The notes: generated by a model from the letters alone, not told the origin. Numbered from the stretch's first letter, positions 25,643-35,013 are shown. The stretch is DNA of 64,000 nt from Burkholderia sp. OK233 (GCF_900230185.1 NZ_OCSR01000002.1:868001-932000); one strand, 5' to 3'. A program made the numbers and translations.

Positions 25643-26730
25643 TGGAGTCGCTCCTTCGCGGCGGAGAAGACGCACACGTGTTCGCGGTTGATAGCCAGAT
25701 TGAAGCGCGACCCCGGCTGCAGGCGGGTACGATGCATTTCATGAAACGACAGGTCGGCGACGATCTCCTGCTCGCCGAGCCCGTCCACTTTGAAGCTGAC
25801 CCGGCAGAACGCACCGAGGAATTCCAGCTTCTCGACCGAGGCGGGCAGCAGGTTGTCCGCCTCGTTGCCCGGCGCGCTGAGGTGAATGTCTTCCGGGCGT
25901 ACGAACGCCGACACTCTCGAACCCAGCACCGCGCGCTCTGATCCGCACCCGTAGCGCAGTGCGATGGAGCCCGCCTTGAGGCTGCCGTCGCGCGCCACCT
26001 CGGCCGGAATCAGATTGACCTTGCCGATGAAGTCGGCAACGAACGGCGAGGCCGGCTCGCGATAGATTTCGTGTGGCGTGCCGATCTGCTCGATCACGCC
26101 TTGATTCATCACCACGATCCGGTCGGCCATCGAGAGCGCTTCTTCCTGGTCGTGCGTCACCATGATCGTGGTCACGCCGAGGCGCTGCTGCAACTGGCGG
26201 ATTTCCTGGCGCAACCGCACGCGGACGCGCGCATCCAGCGCCGAGAGCGGCTCGTCGAGCAACAGCAGACCCGGCGACGTAGCGAGCGCACGCGCCAGCG
26301 CGATACGCTGCTGCTGGCCACCGGACAACTGGTTCGGATGCTTCTTCTGCGCATCTGGCAAACCGACCAGGGCGAGCAGTTCGTTCACACGATCGGCGAT
26401 CGCCGCGCGCTTCATCTTGCGATTCACGAGACCATAAGCAACGTTGTCGAAGATGGTCAGATTCGGAAACAGTGCGTATGACTGAAAGACGATGCCGTAA
26501 TCGCGCAGCTGCGGCGGCAGCCGCGAAATATCGCGGCCGTCCTGCGTGATCTGGCCGGCGCTCGGTGTTTCCAGCCCGGCAATGATGCGCAGCAAAGTGG
26601 TCTTGCCGCACCCCGACGGGCCGAGGAAGCAGAGCATTTCTCCCTTCTTCACGCCAAGATTGATGTCCTCCAGAACCGGCGTGTCGTTGAACCGCTTGTA
26701 GACCCGCTCTACGCTCAAATACGTTGTCAT
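25639..26730 (-). CDS. phnT2: 2-aminoethylphosphonate ABC transporter ATP-binding protein
   Basis: This 363-residue ATPase has Walker A FLGPSGCGKTTLLRI, the Q-loop, signature LSGGQQQRIALARAL, Walker B LLLLDEPLSALD and the H-loop MVTHDQEEAL. A C-terminal TOBE-type domain follows. The start at 26730 (MTTYLSVERVYKRF) has GGAGGAG directly upstream; the frame is open to 26811 without support. It lies between the binding-protein and permease genes of one transporter. The AEP assignment rests on the phnW, phnA and phnY neighbours. Confidence 0.92.
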   Translation of the reverse strand: MTTYLSVERVYKRFNDTPVLEDINLGVKKGEMLCFLGPSGCGKTTLLRIIAGLETPSAGQITQDGRDISRLPPQLRDYGIVFQSYALFPNLTIFDNVAYGLVNRKMKRAAIADRVNELLALVGLPDAQKKHPNQLSGGQQQRIALARALATSPGLLLLDEPLSALDARVRVRLRQEIRQLQQRLGVTTIMVTHDQEEALSMADRIVVMNQGVIEQIGTPHEIYREPASPFVADFIGKVNLIPAEVARDGSLKAGSIALRYGCGSERAVLGSRVSAFVRPEDIHLSAPGNEADNLLPASVEKLEFLGAFCRVSFKVDGLGEQEIVADLSFHEMHRTRLQPGSRFNLAINREHVCVFSAAKERLQ

Positions 26731-26856
26731 CTTCTCCTCCGCTTCCGCTTGCATGTCGACGTGGCGCGACGCACTGCCGTGCGCCGCATCGCTGCGTCGT
26801 TCGGGGGTCACGCAGCGCGCGCCCCAGCGCTCGTCAAGACCTGGCTGAACCTGGTC

Positions 26857-27912
26857 TTACTTTTGTTCCTTGTTGCCGTAGCGCTTTTGCCAGTCTTCGA
26901 GAATTGCGTCGCGGTTCTTTGCGGACCATGTGAAATCGTTCTTCACGAGCAATTCCGAATAGTTGTCGGGGATGCCGGAGAGTTTCTTCGCGACACCCGG
27001 GTACGCAACGATGGCCCACCATTGCGCGGTGATTTCATTGGCCTCCTTGCTCGCCATGAAGTCGGCGAGTTTTTTGGCCGCATCCGGCTGCTTTGTCGTT
27101 TTCATGATGCCGGTGGCTTCCATGTCCCAGCCCAGCCCTTCTTTCGGGAAGATCAAGTCGATGGGCGCCCCTTGCGCCTGCAACTCATGCCCGCGGAATT
27201 CGAACGAGATACCGATCGGAAATTCGCCGGTGCCCGCCAGCGTGCAGGGCTTCGAGCCCGAGTGCACGTACTGCGCGACGTTCTTGTCCAGCGCGTCCAT
27301 GTACTGCCAGCCCTTGTCCTTGCCAAAGGTTTGCAGCCAGGACGTCACATCCAGATACCCGGTGCCGGACGACACCGGACTCGGCATCACGACCATGCCC
27401 TTGTAGACCGGCTTGGTGAGGTCTTCCCATGACGTCGGCTTAGGCAGGTGGCGCTTCTCCGCTTCGACGCGGTTGTAGCAGACCGTCGCCCCCCACACGT
27501 CCATGCCGACCCAGTGCGGCGGCGTATTCGCGTCGCTGTACTTGCGCGTCAGGCTGTCGAAGCCCTTCGGTGCGTAGGGCATCAGCATGCCCTGCAGATC
27601 GAGCAGCGTCAGGCTGGAGGCCGCGAGCCCGAGCACCACGTCGGCACGCGGATTGTTCTTTTCGGCGAGCAGCTTGGCCGTGACCGCGCCAGTCGAATCG
27701 CGTACCCAGCGGATTTCGATATCCGGGTTGGCCTTTTCGAACGCGTCTTTATAGGGCTTCATCGCTTCGTCTTCGAGCGCCGTATAGACCAGCAACTGCG
27801 TTTTTGCGTGCGCGAACTGGACAGCGCCAAGCGTGACGGTGGCGGCGACCAGACAGCGCAGCGCCATATTCAGACGACCTCTACAAGCTTTAAACCCCGA
27901 CTGTTCCTTCAT
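26857..27912 (-). CDS. phnS2: 2-aminoethylphosphonate ABC transporter substrate-binding protein
   Basis: The 351-residue precursor starts MKEQSGFKACRGRLNMALRC and has a signal peptide ending VQFAHA near residue 36. The mature protein (TQLLVYTALEDEAMKPYKDA then FEKANPDIEIRWVRDSTGAV) is a type-2 iron/AEP-like binding protein. The frame is open to 28110, but that extension contains the promoter region. Reading starts at the ATG at 27912. It is the first gene of the minus-strand AEP unit, divergent from phnA. It should capture AEP in the periplasm. Confidence 0.9.
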   Translation of the reverse strand: MKEQSGFKACRGRLNMALRCLVAATVTLGAVQFAHAKTQLLVYTALEDEAMKPYKDAFEKANPDIEIRWVRDSTGAVTAKLLAEKNNPRADVVLGLAASSLTLLDLQGMLMPYAPKGFDSLTRKYSDANTPPHWVGMDVWGATVCYNRVEAEKRHLPKPTSWEDLTKPVYKGMVVMPSPVSSGTGYLDVTSWLQTFGKDKGWQYMDALDKNVAQYVHSGSKPCTLAGTGEFPIGISFEFRGHELQAQGAPIDLIFPKEGLGWDMEATGIMKTTKQPDAAKKLADFMASKEANEITAQWWAIVAYPGVAKKLSGIPDNYSELLVKNDFTWSAKNRDAILEDWQKRYGNKEQK

Positions 27913-28036
27913 TTCCAGACCCCTTGAGAAAGTGGCGTCGCGGCCAGCGACGAAAACGACCGGTGCAACGGGACCACTGCGTGTTGCAACCCTCTTAAAC
28001 AACTGCTGATGACTGCGTTTGATGATTTGCGATTTG

Positions 28037-28075
28037 TTGTCTGTTGTTGACAATCTACAAAGCATCAATTTTAAT
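28037..28075 (+). promoter_or_regulatory. phnA promoter with GntR operator candidate
   Basis: TTGACA (28047-28052) and TTTAAT (28070-28075) are separated by 17 bases and lie about 75 bp before the phnA start. TTGTC (28037-28041) and GACAA (28049-28053) form an inverted repeat. TTGTTGACAAT (28044-28054) is identical to the gntR promoter. The site also lies about 130 bp ahead of phnS2 on the other strand, so one protein could control both directions. Confidence 0.65.
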
Positions 28076-28150
28076 GTCAAGTATTGCCTCACTTTGCCAC
28101 ATAACGCCATATCGTCATTACCCGACTTACCCTAGCCAAGAGGACATGTC

Positions 28151-29386
28151 ATGAGCGAAGCACCGGTTTCCATTGAAGTGAACGGCCGCAGCTACAACTG
28201 GATGCGCAGACCCGTCGTCGTGGTCTGCGTGGACGGCTGCGCGTATGAATATCTGGAGATGGCGGCCGCGGCGGGAGTCGCGCCCTTTTTGGCCACGCTG
28301 TTGCGTCCCGGCACGTCGCTCAAGGGCGAATGCGTGGTGCCGAGCTTCACTAACCCGAACAACCTGTCGATCGTGACCGGCGTGCCGCCCGCAGTGCACG
28401 GCATTAGCGGCAACTACTTTTTCGATCGTGACAGCGGCACCGAGGTGCTGATGAACGATCCGAAGTACCTGGTCGCCCCTACCGTGCTCGCCGGTTTCGC
28501 CGAACAGGGCGCGCACGTTGCGGTGGTCACGGCAAAGGACAAACTGCGCCGGCTGCTCGGTAAAGGCCTGAAGGGCATCTGCTTCTCGGCGGAGAAAGCC
28601 GATGAAGCGACGCTCGAGGAGAACGGCATCGACAACCTGCTAGAACTGGTCGGTCAGCCGGTGCCGAGCGTCTACAGCGCGGAGCTGTCCGAGTTCGTGT
28701 TCGCGGCCGGCGTACGGCTGCTCGAAACTCGCGATATCGATCTGATGTACCTGTCGACGACCGACTACGTCCAGCACAAGTGCGCCCCGGGCACCCCAGG
28801 CGCCAACGCGTTCTATCAGATGATGGACGGCTATCTACAGCGGCTCGACGAACTGGGTGCGATCGTCGCGGTCACCGCCGATCACGGGATGAATGCGAAG
28901 CACAACGAAGACGGCGAGCCCAACGTGATCTATCTGCAGGAGCGCTTCGACGAGTGGCTCGGCGAGGACGCTGCCCGCGTGATCCTGCCGATCACGGACC
29001 CCTACGTCGTGCATCACGGCGCGCTCGGATCGTTCGCGACGGTCTATCTTCCCGCTTCGGCCGACCTCGAAGCAATGCGCCGCCGTCTCGCGGCGGAACC
29101 CGGCATCGAACTGGTGCTGACGGGCGCCGAAGGCTGCGCGCGCTTCGAACTTCCGCCTGCGCGCATGGGCGACCTCATCGTGATCTCCACGCGCGACGTG
29201 GTGCTCGGCACGCGACGCATCAAGCACGATCTGTCCGGCCTCGACGTGCCGCTGCGCTCGCATGGTGGCCTTGCCGAACAGATCGTGCCGCTTCTGTTCA
29301 ATCAGCCGGTCGCGAAATCAGTCGGCGAGCGGGCACGGTTACGCAACTTCGACATCATCGATATCGCACTCAACCATCTTCAATGA
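28151..29386 (+). CDS. phnA: phosphonoacetate hydrolase
   Basis: PhnA cleaves the C-P bond of phosphonoacetate to acetate and phosphate, using two zinc ions. The 411-residue protein is of the alkaline-phosphatase superfamily. Asp28 lies in VVCVDGCAYEYL, the nucleophile Thr67 in VVPSFTNPNNLSIVTG, and later ligands are in STTDYVQHK, VTADHGMNAKHNED and VHHGALGSF. The gene is divergent from the importer and 13 bp ahead of phnY on the same strand. It performs the last step of the PhnW-PhnY-PhnA pathway. Confidence 0.95.
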   Translation: MSEAPVSIEVNGRSYNWMRRPVVVVCVDGCAYEYLEMAAAAGVAPFLATLLRPGTSLKGECVVPSFTNPNNLSIVTGVPPAVHGISGNYFFDRDSGTEVLMNDPKYLVAPTVLAGFAEQGAHVAVVTAKDKLRRLLGKGLKGICFSAEKADEATLEENGIDNLLELVGQPVPSVYSAELSEFVFAAGVRLLETRDIDLMYLSTTDYVQHKCAPGTPGANAFYQMMDGYLQRLDELGAIVAVTADHGMNAKHNEDGEPNVIYLQERFDEWLGEDAARVILPITDPYVVHHGALGSFATVYLPASADLEAMRRRLAAEPGIELVLTGAEGCARFELPPARMGDLIVISTRDVVLGTRRIKHDLSGLDVPLRSHGGLAEQIVPLLFNQPVAKSVGERARLRNFDIIDIALNHLQ

Positions 29387-29399
29387 TCGGGGATCAGAC

Positions 29400-30854
29400 A
29401 TGAACGCTGTTGCTGAAATCAAGGCTCAATTGCAGGTGCGTCATGAAGCGCTGCGCATCGGCGGCGAAAAAATCTTTCGCGACGAGGTGATCGAAGTGCG
29501 CAACCCTTACGATGGCACGCTCGTCGGCACCGTACCGAAAGCGACGCTCGAGGACGTGCGCCGCGCGTTCGAATTCGCGCGCGCGTATCGTCCGGCGCTG
29601 ACCCGCTACGAGCGCGCCGCGATCCTGCGTCGCGCGGCCGACGCCGTGCGGGCACGCACCGAAAAAATCGCCGCCGTCATCACGGCGGAAGCGGGCTTGT
29701 GCAAGAAGGATTCGATCTACGAAGCCGGCCGCGTTGCGGACGTGCTGCTGTTCGGCGCCGGCGAGGTGCTGAAAGACGATGGCCAGATTTTCTCGTGTGA
29801 CCTCACGCCTCACGGAAAGAAGCGGCGTGTCTATACGCAGCGCGATCCGCTGCTGGGTGTGATCTCCGCCATTACGCCGTTCAACCATCCGATGAACCAG
29901 GTCGCGCACAAGATCGTGCCGGCGATTGCCACGAACAATCGCATCGTGGTGAAACCGTCGGAGAAAGTGCCGCTGTCATGCTATCTGCTTGCCGACATTC
30001 TCTACGAGGCGGGCTTGCCGGTGCAGATGCTGCAGGTGTTGACGGGCGACCCGAGCGTGATTGCCGACGAGCTGATCACGAACCCCGCCATCGATCTCAT
30101 CACCTTCACCGGCGGCGTCTCGATCGGCAAATCGATTGCCTCGCGAATGGGCTACCGGCGCGCCGTGCTCGAACTGGGCGGGAACGATCCGATCATCGTG
30201 ATGGAGGACGCCGATCTCGACGAAGCCAGTTCGCTCGCGGTGTCGGGCTCGTACAAGAATTCAGGCCAGCGTTGCACCGCCATCAAGCGCATGCTGGTCC
30301 ACGAATCGGTTGCCGACCACTTCACGGATCTCGTCGTGGACAAGACACGCGCGTGGAAGTATGGCAATCCGGCGGATAGTTCGGTCGATATGGGAACGGT
30401 CATCGACGAAGAGGCCGCGCAGTTCTGCGAACGCCAGGTCAACGACGCCTTGTCGCGCGGCGCCCGCCTGCTTGCGGGCAACGTGCGCGACGGCGCGCTT
30501 TATTCGCCGACGGTGGTCGACCGTGTCACGCCCGACATGCCGCTCGTCAAGTACGAGACGTTCGGACCGGTGTCGCCGATCATGCGCTTTGCCAACATCG
30601 ACGAAGCGATCCGCATGTCGAACTGCACGGACTATGCGTTGTCATCGTCGGTCTGCACGAACCGCTTCGACTACATCACGCGGTTCATTACCGAACTGGA
30701 AGTGGGCAGCGTGAATGTGCGCGAAGTGCCGGGGTATCGGCTCGAACTCACGCCGTTCGGCGGCGTAAAGGACTCGGGACTCGGCTACAAGGAAGGGGTG
30801 CAGGAGGCCATGAAGAGCTTTACCAATACGAAGACCTACTCGCTGCCGTGGTGA
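29400..30854 (+). CDS. phnY: phosphonoacetaldehyde dehydrogenase
   Basis: PhnY oxidises phosphonoacetaldehyde to phosphonoacetate with NAD+. This 484-residue aldehyde dehydrogenase has Glu258 in VLELGGNDP and the catalytic Cys292 in NSGQRCTAIKR, plus the ITPFNHPMNQVAHKI and FTGGVSIGK motifs. The start ATG at 29400 follows GATCGGGGATC; the open frame begins earlier inside phnA. Placement directly after phnA and with phnW in the same module supports this substrate rather than a general aldehyde. Confidence 0.93.
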   Translation: MNAVAEIKAQLQVRHEALRIGGEKIFRDEVIEVRNPYDGTLVGTVPKATLEDVRRAFEFARAYRPALTRYERAAILRRAADAVRARTEKIAAVITAEAGLCKKDSIYEAGRVADVLLFGAGEVLKDDGQIFSCDLTPHGKKRRVYTQRDPLLGVISAITPFNHPMNQVAHKIVPAIATNNRIVVKPSEKVPLSCYLLADILYEAGLPVQMLQVLTGDPSVIADELITNPAIDLITFTGGVSIGKSIASRMGYRRAVLELGGNDPIIVMEDADLDEASSLAVSGSYKNSGQRCTAIKRMLVHESVADHFTDLVVDKTRAWKYGNPADSSVDMGTVIDEEAAQFCERQVNDALSRGARLLAGNVRDGALYSPTVVDRVTPDMPLVKYETFGPVSPIMRFANIDEAIRMSNCTDYALSSSVCTNRFDYITRFITELEVGSVNVREVPGYRLELTPFGGVKDSGLGYKEGVQEAMKSFTNTKTYSLPW

Positions 30855-30968
30855 GTGCAATGTGAGTGCGCGTTTCTTCTCGATGTCCCAACAGCACCGC
30901 AATCGATGCATGGATATATTCGGGCACATGAGGAGCGACGCGCCCGTACTGCCGCGAGTCGCCTGGAA

Positions 30969-31442
30969 TCACGCTGGCCGGCTGGAGTCGCCGGAAACGT
31001 TCGGTTGCTCGGCCGTTGATGTTCCCTTTGCCATAACCGCGCGATGGATCGCTTCAGTCAGCGAATTGTTGATCTCGATGAGCCTATGCATCTCATCCTG
31101 GATATTCAGGAGCGCCTCAGCGTCCTTGTAGGTCTGTAGCGCCTGCTTGTCTGAGGCTGCGGCCGCAACCTTCTGACCCACCATGATGACTGACAGTAGC
31201 ACCAACTGCAAAAAAGTTTGAGCGATCCACGCGATCAGCGTCGACACGCCGCCCTGAATGGCAGATGGCAAGCTGATAAGCGCGATCACCGCAAAGACAT
31301 AGGCACACCACATCGTGCCAACCGCGTTGGTGATGACGAGGGCGATTCGCCCATTCAGGCCCAGATGTTCCTGCGTGGTCAGGTGCGGTCCGGTTTTTTC
31401 GCGTTCCTTGAGTCGCTGATTGGGAAGATGTTCGAGTTTCAT
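30969..31442 (-). CDS. DUF1003-like membrane protein
   Basis: A 157-residue protein with two hydrophobic segments (about residues 45-62 and 68-92). The segments TQEHLGLNGRIALVITNAVG and AQTFLQLVLLSVIMVGQKV resemble DUF1003 proteins. The C-terminal half is cytoplasmic and partly helical (DKQALQTYKDAEALLNIQDE). Function is unknown. It lies downstream of phnY in the opposite direction and 37 bp after the chimeric hsp20 gene, in the same direction as it. Confidence 0.75.
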   Translation of the reverse strand: MKLEHLPNQRLKEREKTGPHLTTQEHLGLNGRIALVITNAVGTMWCAYVFAVIALISLPSAIQGGVSTLIAWIAQTFLQLVLLSVIMVGQKVAAAASDKQALQTYKDAEALLNIQDEMHRLIEINNSLTEAIHRAVMAKGTSTAEQPNVSGDSSRPA

Positions 31443-31479
31443 TACTGGGCCCCCATTGGAGAGTGAGTCATCTACGGCA

Positions 31480-31881
31480 CTATGCGCGCTTCACCGCCCT
31501 GGTCTCGATTAACTCGCGCAGTGCGTCATCCACCGTCTCCAGCAGCACGAAGCGCAACTGGCTTCGTGCGTCGGCCGGGATGCCTTCGAGGTCCGCCGCA
31601 TTGCGCGCGGGCAGCAGTACCGTCCCAATGCCGGCGCGCAAGGCAGCAACGGCCAGCGTCCCGCCTTCGAGGTCCAGGCTGACCTGATCGGGAGGTACAC
31701 CGGGCAGCGCCACCACGATCGCCAGCCGGCCGTCATGCTCGAACACCTCGATGGGCGGCTCCCATATTGGCACCCGCGCATGCTGACCAGCTAACCGGAA
31801 GAACTGGCGATGCAATCGCTCGGCGCGCTCTAGCGCATCGACGGCGGCTTCCCACATCATGGTATGGCGGGTGGATGTCAC
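31480..31881 (-). CDS. chimeric protein: Hsp20 N-terminal part joined to a Lon C-terminal tail
   Basis: From the GTG at 31879-31881 (GGGAG six bases upstream) 133 residues are encoded. Residues up to about 85 match small heat-shock proteins of the Burkholderia type (RAERLHRQFFRL, WEPPIEVFEHDGRLAIVVAL and PGVPPDQVSLDLEGGTLAV). The alpha-crystallin domain then stops short. The remaining residues (AALRAGIGTVLLPARNAADL, EGIPADARSQLRF, LLETVDDALRELI) match the C-terminal end of Lon proteases, after the catalytic region. The protein therefore lacks most of both parents. A deletion that fused neighbouring hsp20 and lon genes is the simplest origin; activity is doubtful. Confidence 0.75.
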   Translation of the reverse strand: MTSTRHTMMWEAAVDALERAERLHRQFFRLAGQHARVPIWEPPIEVFEHDGRLAIVVALPGVPPDQVSLDLEGGTLAVAALRAGIGTVLLPARNAADLEGIPADARSQLRFVLLETVDDALRELIETRAVKRA

Positions 31882-32320
31882 GGCTGGCTCCCTGCCTGTT
31901 CTGTCAGCCCAACATTGGCTGTCCATTCATCAATGGCCAACGGTGCACGTGTGTCAAGTAAGCGAGGGTGAATGCACCGCACCAACTAGTCCTGCCGGCG
32001 CGTCCAGAAGTCGTATTGGACCAGTTGATTATAGTCAGACCGATCGTCTCCGATGGAGGTCGAAATGTCGATGTACTGATCAATATGACCGATAGTTACT
32101 ATCGCCTTTTTGCGGCGCTCCGATTGGTATGCCTGGTGGGCCAGCCGGCGTTGCGCTCATCGACATACTCGATCGCTGACCTCAGGCCATTTGTGGCGTG
32201 CAGGAGGCGTGACCTTCATCCGGAGCACTGCGCGTGCCGCCTGAAGCGTCAACCGTGGAGTTGTCCGTCGAGTACAGAAGGGGAACGATGTCAGCCCCCA
32301 GGTGAGGTTTGCGACTTACG
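31882..32320. other. intergenic region without recognised gene
   Basis: About 440 bp between the chimera and the DUF1488 gene. An open frame at 31968-32324 on the plus strand has no family resemblance and composition unlike a structured protein. The base composition looks less GC-rich than the neighbours. Nothing else is recognised. Confidence 0.4.
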
Positions 32321-32584
32321 TTAAAGGACGAAGAGTTCAATGCCAAGCGGTAGCGGATCTCCCCTCGAACCGTTTCGAATCGCAAGTGCGGCCTTCTCGC
32401 TGATCAACTCGCGGTGCCGTTCGAACTCCTGCAACAAATCGCTTCTGTGGCCACCCTGCTGCGACAACTCCTTAAGCACTTCCCTGCTCACAATGCAGAA
32501 GTGATGGACGCTGTCGACTCTGATGCCGAACTTAACGGCTTCGCCGTCATTTGCGACATTAATCCCTTCGATGTTGTCAGCCAT
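32321..32584 (-). CDS. DUF1488-like small protein
   Basis: A short 87-residue protein with the DUF1488 layout: an N-terminal beta part (VKFGIRVDSVHHFCIVSREV) and a helical end (LLQEFERHRELISEKAALAI). The second of two ATGs (32584) has GGAGG at a good distance; using the first adds one residue. Function is unknown. It appears to be a single-gene unit upstream of and divergent from the chemoreceptor gene. Confidence 0.75.
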   Translation of the reverse strand: MADNIEGINVANDGEAVKFGIRVDSVHHFCIVSREVLKELSQQGGHRSDLLQEFERHRELISEKAALAIRNGSRGDPLPLGIELFVL

Positions 32585-32825
32585 CATCGCCTCCGTTGGC
32601 AGCTAGCTGTGCAAGAAGCCTAGCACGAAATATCTAACCGTCATGGACTCTTCCGTCAACGCGCGCCGGGATCAACGGCAACGCGAATGAGCAGGATATG
32701 CCTAGTCGAAAATCAGGAAATCCTTACATCAAGCCGTATCGCAACGCCGCCGTATACCTAATAAGGCGCCGCCAATTCCTTGGGCGCGAGATCAGTTCCG
32801 CTGAAAGCGTCCCGAAGGAAACAAA

Positions 32826-34454
32826 GTGAATAAATTCGTCTACACCGTCCGGTTCAAGATCATCGCCGTCCTCGGTGTCTGCATCACACTGACGGCCGTG
32901 ATGGGTGTGATGGCGATCGTTGGGCTCGCAAGACTGAACTCGAACATGAACGAGGCGTACGTGGGTAGCGTAGTTCCGCTTGCGCAGCTCTCGGAGGTAC
33001 GTGCGTCCCAACTGAACATCAGAGTCAAGCTCAGGCGCATTCAGGCCTACGGAACGCCCGACGCAGTCGACAAAACGTTGCCAACTGTTCTGACCGAGCT
33101 CGCCAATATCGGTCAGGTCTGGCCGCAATACTATCCCGCCGCGGTATCGAGTCCCAGCGAACGTGAGGCCGCCGACCGGGCCGACCGCGAGCTCAAGGAA
33201 CTAATTACGCAGACAGGCAGCATCATTACGCTTCTGAAAGCCGGAAAATTCGATGCGGCATCGGACCTGATCAACCGCACGGCAAGTGTCTCGGACGCAT
33301 TGAATCTGGCATTGAGCGACGACACGAAAATAAATGTACTCGAGGCAAAGCAGTTTGCCGACGACGGTGAGTCGACCTACAAAACGCTGCTCAAGGTGAC
33401 CGTCGCGCTCCTCAGCGCAGGCGTACTGATCGCGGGCGGCATGTCAATTTACCTTGTGCGAGTGATTACCCGGCCACTCAACCAGGCAGTCAACATCGCC
33501 AACCGGATCGCCGAGGGCAAGCTGGAAAACCGGATTACCGTCGATACACGCGGCGAATTCGGGCTGCTGCTCGACGCGTTGAAAACCATGGACGACAAAC
33601 TCAGCGATACCGTTCGCGGCATCAAGGCTTCGGCCGAGTCGGTCACGGTCGCTTCACGCGAAATCGCCAGTGGCAATCTCGACCTGTCAGCACGTACGGA
33701 GGAGCAGGCAGCGTCGCTGGAGGAAACCGCAGCCAGCATGACGCAGTTGACTGAGACCGTCAGACAGAACGCGGATAATGCCCGTCAGGCGAATGCACTT
33801 GCCTCGGGAGCAACGGACATGGCGCACGCCGGCAACCAGGCGGTGCAGGACATGGTGGCAAGCATTGGCCGGATCAGCGAAAGCTCCAGCAAAATCCGCG
33901 ATATCACGAGCGTCATCGAGGGGATCGCATTTCAGACCAATATCCTTGCGCTGAACGCGGCAGTCGAGGCGGCGCGTGCCGGTGAGCAGGGCCGTGGCTT
34001 TGCGGTAGTCGCCAGCGAGGTTCGCAGTCTTGCGCAGCGTTCGGCCACCGCTGCACGGGAAATCAAGGAGTTGATCAGCACGTCCGTTGCGATGATCCAG
34101 GGCGGCTCAAAGCAGGCGGCTGATGTGGGTGTCACCATCGGACAGGTCAAGCAGGCGATCAGGCAGGTCGCCGACATCGTGGGGGAAATCGCCGCCGCTT
34201 CGGAGGAACAGAGCCGCGGCATCGAGCAGGTCAACCTCGCCGTGACACAAATGGATGACGTGACCCAGCAGAACGCAGCACTTGTCGAACAAGCCGCGGC
34301 AGCGGCGCAATCCCTCGAGGAGCAGTCGTCGAAGCTACTGGATGCCGTTCTGGTGTTCAGTACGACGGAGGCGGAGTCAACACGAACGCCTGCGCGCGCA
34401 GTCGGAAGCCATGCGTTGACCGTCCGTCGCGATCTCGCGCTGGCGGCGCGTTGA
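32826..34454 (+). CDS. methyl-accepting chemotaxis protein
   Basis: A 542-residue chemoreceptor. It has membrane segments at about residues 12-32 and 190-210, a four-helix-bundle periplasmic domain between them (starting ARLNSNMNEAYVGSVVPLAQ), a HAMP domain to about 265, and the signalling domain. The conserved hairpin tip reads GIAFQTNILALNAAVEAARA, then GEQGRGFAVVASEVRSLAQR. The C-terminus has no NWETF-type pentapeptide, so CheR docking would depend on other receptors. The ligand is unknown. A small coiled-coil gene follows at 34516. Confidence 0.95.
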   Translation: MNKFVYTVRFKIIAVLGVCITLTAVMGVMAIVGLARLNSNMNEAYVGSVVPLAQLSEVRASQLNIRVKLRRIQAYGTPDAVDKTLPTVLTELANIGQVWPQYYPAAVSSPSEREAADRADRELKELITQTGSIITLLKAGKFDAASDLINRTASVSDALNLALSDDTKINVLEAKQFADDGESTYKTLLKVTVALLSAGVLIAGGMSIYLVRVITRPLNQAVNIANRIAEGKLENRITVDTRGEFGLLLDALKTMDDKLSDTVRGIKASAESVTVASREIASGNLDLSARTEEQAASLEETAASMTQLTETVRQNADNARQANALASGATDMAHAGNQAVQDMVASIGRISESSSKIRDITSVIEGIAFQTNILALNAAVEAARAGEQGRGFAVVASEVRSLAQRSATAAREIKELISTSVAMIQGGSKQAADVGVTIGQVKQAIRQVADIVGEIAAASEEQSRGIEQVNLAVTQMDDVTQQNAALVEQAAAAAQSLEEQSSKLLDAVLVFSTTEAESTRTPARAVGSHALTVRRDLALAAR

Positions 34455-34515
34455 GCAACCCCATAGACGCGTTATCCATGGCGATCCACGAACTCCTACA
34501 GATGGACACTTACCG

Positions 34516-35013
34516 GTGAATCCGCAGACGTTTGTCCTACAGGCACGGCTTTGCGCTCGCGCCACGGCGCTTAAAGCGCGCATGACTGAAGCGCATGATC
34601 AAGCGAAGGGGCTGATCGAGCGCGCCGAGGGTTGTCTCGCCGTGCTGGATCATCTGCGACAGAGCACCGCCGCCTTGGCAAACATTTCGCCGGGCGGTGA
34701 TATCAGTCTTTTTATCGAGGAGCTGCGTCGTTCAGAGAGCGGTTGGCACGATCAGTTGCGAATGTTAAGGGCGTTGTTGACTGAACTCACGGGTCAGACT
34801 CATAGCGCCCGCTGCGAGATCGAGTCGCTCGCCGCGCTTTCGCTTGGCGCGCAAACTGCCCCCGAGATGATTGCCGATGCTGAGTGCGCCGTCGAAGCGA
34901 GTGAAGCCCACTTTCAGGAGGTAATCGCGCAGTTGGAAGCGACGCGGTTGTGGTTCGAACACTTCGACACACAGATCAATACGATCATGACCAATTTGCG
35001 AAAATCGCGCTAG
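34516..35013 (+). CDS. hypothetical helical protein downstream of the chemoreceptor
   Basis: The 165-residue product is predicted almost entirely helical, with two regions that look coiled-coil (around residues 25-45 and 110-150). No membrane segment, signal peptide or known domain is seen. A GTG start at 34516 is used; no convincing ribosome site precedes it, and the ATG at 34582 is an alternative. It follows the chemoreceptor by 61 bp in the same direction and might be cotranscribed. I do not recognise the family. Confidence 0.55.
   Translation: MNPQTFVLQARLCARATALKARMTEAHDQAKGLIERAEGCLAVLDHLRQSTAALANISPGGDISLFIEELRRSESGWHDQLRMLRALLTELTGQTHSARCEIESLAALSLGAQTAPEMIADAECAVEASEAHFQEVIAQLEATRLWFEHFDTQINTIMTNLRKSR

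Noticed and set aside
31968..32324. 118-codon plus-strand open frame after the Hsp20-Lon chimera
   Set aside because: No recognisable family, no clear ribosome site, and low-complexity Cys/Arg-rich end.
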